From Alteribacillus bidgolensis (GTDB lineage Bacteria; Bacillota; Bacilli; Bacillales; Marinococcaceae): DNA of 64,000 nt. Under the pieces are notes generated by a model. The model ran no database searches, had not been told where the DNA came from, and saw only the letters and a program-made list of their open reading frames with translations. Position numbers and translations under genes: made by a program. Shown here in pieces: positions 60,470 through 64,000 of the stretch (its first letter is position 1; every line of letters begins with the position of its first letter). The stretch is taken from the NCBI RefSeq assembly GCF_002886255.1, contig NZ_KZ614149.1, forward strand, positions 682,001 through 746,000. Direction: 5' to 3'.

Positions 60470-61660
60470 TTAACTTACTTTATTGCTGTCCATAATATTA
60501 GGAGAAGTATAAAGAGCATTCATAAATGCCTCTCCGGCACCATGGATATTTCCTATTCCAAATATAGTTGCATGGCTTGCTTCGTTTATAACTCTATCTA
60601 GTACTTCTTCTGGTTTGTTTCCTTCTAAATTAATAACTGTTTCAAAGGGAAGGTTCCCTTTTTCATAATCAGACAATACGTGTTGAACGTTCTTTCCTAT
60701 TAGTATCAATTTTTCTCCATGAAGATGAGGAAGCACGTTTTCACTAAAGTCCTTGGTGCGGTCCACTCTGTCTTCTCGGCAATTCATAATAACAATAGGA
60801 TGGTTGGTTATAAATTCGGATGTCTTAATCCTTTCCCAGATCGAAAGAGTGGAGTGAGCATCATTAGCGGCAAAACTGTTAATAAAATAAGAAGATTTTT
60901 GAGCACCGTCTTTAAATGCTGTAATTCTAAGAGCACCTGGGTCTGGGTTTGCATTCAGCATTCCTTTTAAAGCTGTCTCTTTATCAATATTTAAACTCTC
61001 GGCCACGGCTAAAGCTATTGCTGCATTCTCTGGGAAAATCATATAATCAAACTTATGAATAAATCCTTCGGGCAGCTTTTTCGGATCAGCACAAATGACT
61101 TTGGTATTTCGTTTTTGTGCTATATCGTAGAAATAAGAATAAAACGGACCATCTGTCGTGATTAGTGTGCCGTTATATGGAATAGTCGAAGCAAAACCAT
61201 CCGCCACATGCTGAAGTGTAGGACCCATAACATCCATATGGTCTTCGTAAACATTTAAAATGACGCCAATATTTGCTTGCAGAAAATCTTTTTGAAGAAT
61301 GTCTTGATATTCTGGATTAATGGCCATGCATTCACTTACAAATGCTTCTGCTCCTTGGGCAGAAACCTGTTGTAAAATTGTTTTTTGTTCTTTAATGTTT
61401 GGTCCTTCTAGCCTTCTTATTATAGGTGTTTCCTGTCTTTTCCAGTCAATAAGGCGGGCAGAGGTACCTGTTGTTTTTCCGAATGTCTTGTATCCAGCTT
61501 CCGTTAAGACCCCGGTTATTAGACGTGTTACAGTAGATTTGCCTCGGATCCCGTTTACGTTTACACGAACGGGAATCGTATCAATTTCTTTTTGGTGTTT
61601 TCGTTTTTCATGATAGCCAAAATAACATAAAATGGCACAGGCCATTAATATAAGAAGCAT
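60470..61660 (-). CDS. pgsB: Poly-gamma-glutamate synthase PgsB/CapB
   Basis: A 396-aa ATP-dependent amide ligase that joins glutamates through the gamma-carboxyl group; related to Mur ligases. An N-terminal membrane helix (residues 1-16) precedes the ATP-binding loop VNVNGIRGKSTVTRLITGVL near 33-52; other marks are KTTGTSARLIDW, AFVSECMAINPEY and LNVYEDHMDVMGPT, and near the C-terminus NCREDRVDRTKDF. Length equals B. subtilis PgsB. First of the pgsB-pgsC-pgsA cluster; a hairpin and about 120 bases separate it from the upstream small gene. Confidence 0.96.
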   Translation of the reverse strand: MLLILMACAILCYFGYHEKRKHQKEIDTIPVRVNVNGIRGKSTVTRLITGVLTEAGYKTFGKTTGTSARLIDWKRQETPIIRRLEGPNIKEQKTILQQVSAQGAEAFVSECMAINPEYQDILQKDFLQANIGVILNVYEDHMDVMGPTLQHVADGFASTIPYNGTLITTDGPFYSYFYDIAQKRNTKVICADPKKLPEGFIHKFDYMIFPENAAIALAVAESLNIDKETALKGMLNANPDPGALRITAFKDGAQKSSYFINSFAANDAHSTLSIWERIKTSEFITNHPIVIMNCREDRVDRTKDFSENVLPHLHGEKLILIGKNVQHVLSDYEKGNLPFETVINLEGNKPEEVLDRVINEASHATIFGIGNIHGAGEAFMNALYTSPNIMDSNKVS

Positions 61661-61727
61661 GGCTTGTCCTCCTAGTCAGCCCTGTATTTATATTGCTCTT
61701 ATTTTATTCACACCGTGCATAAAATGG

Positions 61728-61758
61728 GGCGTCCTGTAACTTCACTTGATCGGACGCC
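61728..61758 (-). other. Hairpin between the small pgs gene and pgsB
   Basis: A 7-bp perfect stem GGCGTCC/GGACGCC with a 17-base loop. On the minus strand the tail is only moderately T-rich, so it may be a leaky terminator that lowers pgsBCA expression relative to ggt, or an mRNA-end stabiliser. Confidence 0.45.
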
Positions 61759-61783
61759 TGACCTTGCAAAAAAATTACTGTTT

Positions 61784-61945
61784 TTAATCTGATAAAAAAC
61801 TTTCATCTTCGTCTTCATGTTCGAGGTGAGAATCGATAGCTTCTGATTCTTGTGGTGTCAAGACTTCATCATGTTTAAAGAAATACATGAATAATACTAG
61901 ACCTAATAAGAATAAATAAGGAAGTACTGTTCTTAGTTTAGGCAT
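61784..61945 (-). CDS. Small membrane protein, PgsE/CapE-like
   Basis: A 53-aa protein: a short basic start (MPKLR), one membrane helix to about residue 23, then FKHDEVLTPQESEAID and a strongly acidic tail. Size, single helix and the 'LT-QE---ID' pattern resemble PgsE/CapE as I remember it, a small accessory protein of poly-gamma-glutamate synthesis. In B. subtilis pgsE is the last gene after pgsA; here it lies before pgsB and 20 bases after ggt. GCAGGTGTG... precedes the ATG. Function by similarity and context only. Confidence 0.6.
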   Translation of the reverse strand: MPKLRTVLPYLFLLGLVLFMYFFKHDEVLTPQESEAIDSHLEHEDEDESFLSD

Positions 61946-61965
61946 AAAAATCACACCTGCAAATA

Positions 61966-63633
61966 TTAATTAATGTCGAATGAACCTTCTCTTCGTTCAT
62001 CAGCAATTCCAGTCATCTCCTGTTTGTCGTAATCTTTTATTAAAGCTGAAATATTTCCGAAGTAGGTGCTTACACCTTCCACTTGATAATCATATCCGTA
62101 GCTTTCTAGTTGTGCAATAAGACTCTGGTCCTCAATAAATGCTTCAGTATCTTCTAGATGAATCAGGTCTTTCTCAGGGTGAAAGCGACCGGCATTGACG
62201 GTGTCTTGGTAATCTTCTTCCAAGTATGCCTGTCTAATCAAAAACTGGGTAAGAACACCAGGAATACGGTTGCCCCCTGGCGTGCCTATTCCCATAACAA
62301 CTTCGGAAGTCTCATTTTTAATAATACTAGGTGCAATAAAACTGCGTGGACGTTTTCCAATTTCTATATAATTTGGTGAATTTGGATCATCGCTGAAGTT
62401 GCCCAAGTTGCTGTTCATCCACATGCCGTCTACCATGTTTCCTGATCCGAAGAAATTTCCTAAAGTGTTTGTAGCTGAAACGGTTTTTCCTTCTTTATCA
62501 ATAATGACAAAATGAGTGGTGCTTGTGTGTTCTTGCATATTGTTATCCTGTTGTGCATCTAAAGTAAGTTCATCGCTTAATCTGCTTTCCGTGACATAAT
62601 TTGCACGTTCCCTTATAAAGTTATCGCTCGTCAGGTGATCTACGTTGACATTTTCAAAGTTAGGATCACCAATGGTGTTCAATCGTTGATAATATGCTTC
62701 CCTTGTAATTTCACTCATCAAATGTATATACTCGGCGTTATTGTTGTTTAAATAGTTTTTAATATTTAAATGTTCGGCCATGCCAAGCATTTGAATGAAG
62801 GTTGTTCCAGATAGTGGAGGAGGAGCAGAATAAACCGTATGATCTTCAAATGTCCCTTTCACAGGTTCCTTTTCATCTACTGTATATTGTGATAAATCAC
62901 TGCTGTTAATATGGGGAACTTGACCAGTTAAACTGTTTGAAACATTTCCTTCGTAAAAATCATTTAAACCGTTTGTTTGTAACTGTTTCAATGTATCAGC
63001 TAAGTCTTTTTGAACAAGCGTTTCTCCAATTTCAATTGGTTCCCCTCCAGGGTAAAAATGCGGTACTTCTTCTGTATGAATACGGTATGCTGCATTTTTT
63101 AAGCGGTAATGTAAATCTGAGTTGACTTTAAATCCATTCTCAGCATAAGAAATAGCCGGTTGGAGCAGCTCATCTATTGGCAGTTCTCCATGTTTTTCAT
63201 GTATAGTCTTCATACCTTTAACAAATCCAGGAACTGCGATTTGGTCAGCAGGATTTTGGGTTGAAGCTGTTTCCCGGTAATCATAAGTGATTGGATCGTT
63301 TTTTAGAGAAGGCATATACAGCATGGCACCGCCGCCTCCTAAGCCAGAGCCATAAGGTTCTGTAACTGCTAAGGTGAAGGAAACAGCTACTGCAGCATCG
63401 ATAGCGTTGCCTCCTTTTTCCAAAATATCCATTCCTGTTTCAATTGCGTAATCGTTAGAGGAACTTACCCCGTATCCTTCAAATTCTTCTAAGGAAACTT
63501 TTTGTGCTTCATCTTCAGAATCGGGTGATGAGTCCTCAGCATTTTCGTCCCATGTATTAGAAATGAAAACATAAATAGCGAAACCTAGTATGATGATTCC
63601 TGCTAATATATTAGTAATTTTTGTGGTAGACAA
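61966..63633 (-). CDS. ggt: Gamma-glutamyltranspeptidase, membrane-anchored (CapD/Ggt family)
   Basis: An about 555-aa Ntn-hydrolase that cleaves itself at a conserved Thr and transfers or hydrolyses gamma-glutamyl bonds. The large-subunit part shows GNAIDAAVAVSFTLAVTEPYGSGLGGGG; the self-cleavage site is TSTTHFVIID; later SATNTLGNFFGSG and GIGTPGGNRIPG. An N-terminal membrane helix replaces a cleavable signal. Fronting the pgs genes, it probably trims, releases or anchors poly-gamma-glutamate as CapD or PgdS-type enzymes do. Start: TTG 63633, 11 bases after AAAGGAG; a TTG at 63654 precedes that site. Confidence 0.9.
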   Translation of the reverse strand: MSTTKITNILAGIIILGFAIYVFISNTWDENAEDSSPDSEDEAQKVSLEEFEGYGVSSSNDYAIETGMDILEKGGNAIDAAVAVSFTLAVTEPYGSGLGGGGAMLYMPSLKNDPITYDYRETASTQNPADQIAVPGFVKGMKTIHEKHGELPIDELLQPAISYAENGFKVNSDLHYRLKNAAYRIHTEEVPHFYPGGEPIEIGETLVQKDLADTLKQLQTNGLNDFYEGNVSNSLTGQVPHINSSDLSQYTVDEKEPVKGTFEDHTVYSAPPPLSGTTFIQMLGMAEHLNIKNYLNNNNAEYIHLMSEITREAYYQRLNTIGDPNFENVNVDHLTSDNFIRERANYVTESRLSDELTLDAQQDNNMQEHTSTTHFVIIDKEGKTVSATNTLGNFFGSGNMVDGMWMNSNLGNFSDDPNSPNYIEIGKRPRSFIAPSIIKNETSEVVMGIGTPGGNRIPGVLTQFLIRQAYLEEDYQDTVNAGRFHPEKDLIHLEDTEAFIEDQSLIAQLESYGYDYQVEGVSTYFGNISALIKDYDKQEMTGIADERREGSFDIN

Positions 63634-63665
63634 ATTTTTTGGCACTCCTTTCAAAAAACGACAAC

Positions 63666-63701
63666 AACTCTATGTTGTATATCCTAACAATAAAGGATTT
63701 A
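63666..63701. promoter_or_regulatory. Inverted repeats upstream of ggt
   Basis: ACAACTCTATGTTGT (about 63664-63678) and ATCCTAACAATAAAGGAT (about 63680-63697) are two adjacent inverted repeats immediately upstream of the ggt ribosome site. They could be operators for the poly-gamma-glutamate operon; no known regulator consensus is matched. Confidence 0.3.
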
Positions 63702-63813
63702 AAACGCCATTGTATCGAAAATAATTGATAATATTTGATATTCTTTTAGATTTCTTTCTATTTTTTACTAAAGTGCGTACACTATAAAAGGTAGTATGAA
63801 AGAGGGTGAAGTC

Positions 63814-64000
63814 ATGGAGGAATTCATACTGGCAAGTGGATTGTCTGCATTTGCCACCGGATTAGGAGCAATTCCTGCTATATTATTAAGAAATACAACT
63901 CACCGAGGAAAAGATATGCTGCTTGCTTTTAGTGCAGGAATGATGATGGCAGCATCTATGTTTGAACTTATACCAAAGAGCTTAAACCTTGGTGGTTATG
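63814..64000 (+). CDS. ZIP family metal transporter (3' end cut by window)
   Basis: Only the first 62 residues are present. The start (FILASGLSAFATGLGAIPAILL, then DMLLAFSAGMMMAASMFELIPKSL) is typical of ZIP-type zinc/divalent-metal importers: a first membrane helix with a TGLGAIP turn and a second helix beginning LAFSAGMMMAAS with the metal-site region near FELIP. ATG 63814 follows AAGAGGGTG; an ATG six codons upstream lacks a site. It is divergent from ggt. Confidence 0.88.
   Translation, partial: MEEFILASGLSAFATGLGAIPAILLRNTTHRGKDMLLAFSAGMMMAASMFELIPKSLNLGGY

Noticed and set aside
1..64000. CRISPR arrays, tRNA/rRNA genes, prophage or complete insertion sequences
   Set aside because: No regularly spaced direct repeats, no cloverleaf or rRNA-like sequence, and no transposase, integrase or phage structural frames were seen.

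Overview
The window reads as chromosomal DNA of a low-GC, spore-forming Bacillaceae bacterium. Supporting this are Bacillus-type ydbS/ydbT, kapB, ypgR, addBA-sbcDC, gltA-gltB and odhAB genes, AGGAGG-type ribosome binding sites, frequent GTG/TTG starts and U-tailed terminators. A salt-exposed or alkaline habitat is suggested, not proven, by an apparent ectoine-breakdown operon and a poly-gamma-glutamate operon. I saw no rRNA, tRNA, CRISPR array, prophage or intact insertion sequence.

Layout. 1-13.9 kb: the 3' part of ilvA, then small housekeeping and stress genes (DUF3891, PfpI, two thioredoxin-fold proteins, a phosphoesterase, ypgR, a small acidic protein with ydbS-ydbT, a metallo-hydrolase, a TelA pair), a frameshifted DUF2203 gene and an NRDE/TANGO2 gene. 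14-20.3 kb: glutamate synthase gltA-gltB behind a clear promoter with a CcpA-type cre box upstream of it, then kapB. 20.8-31.6 kb: a PucR-type regulator divergent from a catabolic operon (gamma-family PLP enzyme, M20 deacetylase, homoserine dehydrogenase-like enzyme, aldehyde dehydrogenase, DoeA-like ectoine hydrolase), then an unknown transporter, an EamA exporter and yidD. 31.9-33.2 kb: dapA behind a lysine riboswitch, followed by a gene-free stretch with a GC-rich, repeat-like patch.

33.7-41.3 kb: a lipoprotein, a MazE/MazF-type toxin-antitoxin pair, a nitroreductase, a membrane-anchored esterase, two unrecognised small genes, a YjiH-family membrane protein and a HAD phosphatase. 41.8-45.9 kb: odhA-odhB (2-oxoglutarate dehydrogenase E1 and E2). 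46-58.7 kb: a 102-aa unknown, a 14-codon mini-ORF buried in a terminator, then addB-addA-sbcD-sbcC (double-strand break repair). 58.8-63.6 kb (minus strand): a poly-gamma-glutamate operon in the order ggt, small pgsE-like gene, pgsB, pgsC, pgsA. The window ends in a ZIP metal transporter.

Several blocks meet at glutamate and aspartate metabolism: glutamate synthase and 2-oxoglutarate dehydrogenase draw on the same 2-oxoglutarate pool, ectoine breakdown would yield diaminobutyrate, aspartate semialdehyde and aspartate, dapA draws on aspartate semialdehyde for lysine and diaminopimelate, and the pgs genes polymerise glutamate. The best candidate for an under-described system is the PucR-linked operon at 20.8-29 kb. 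It pairs ectoine-hydrolase chemistry with a cystathionine-gamma-synthase-family enzyme and a homoserine dehydrogenase-like protein in place of the known aminotransferase.
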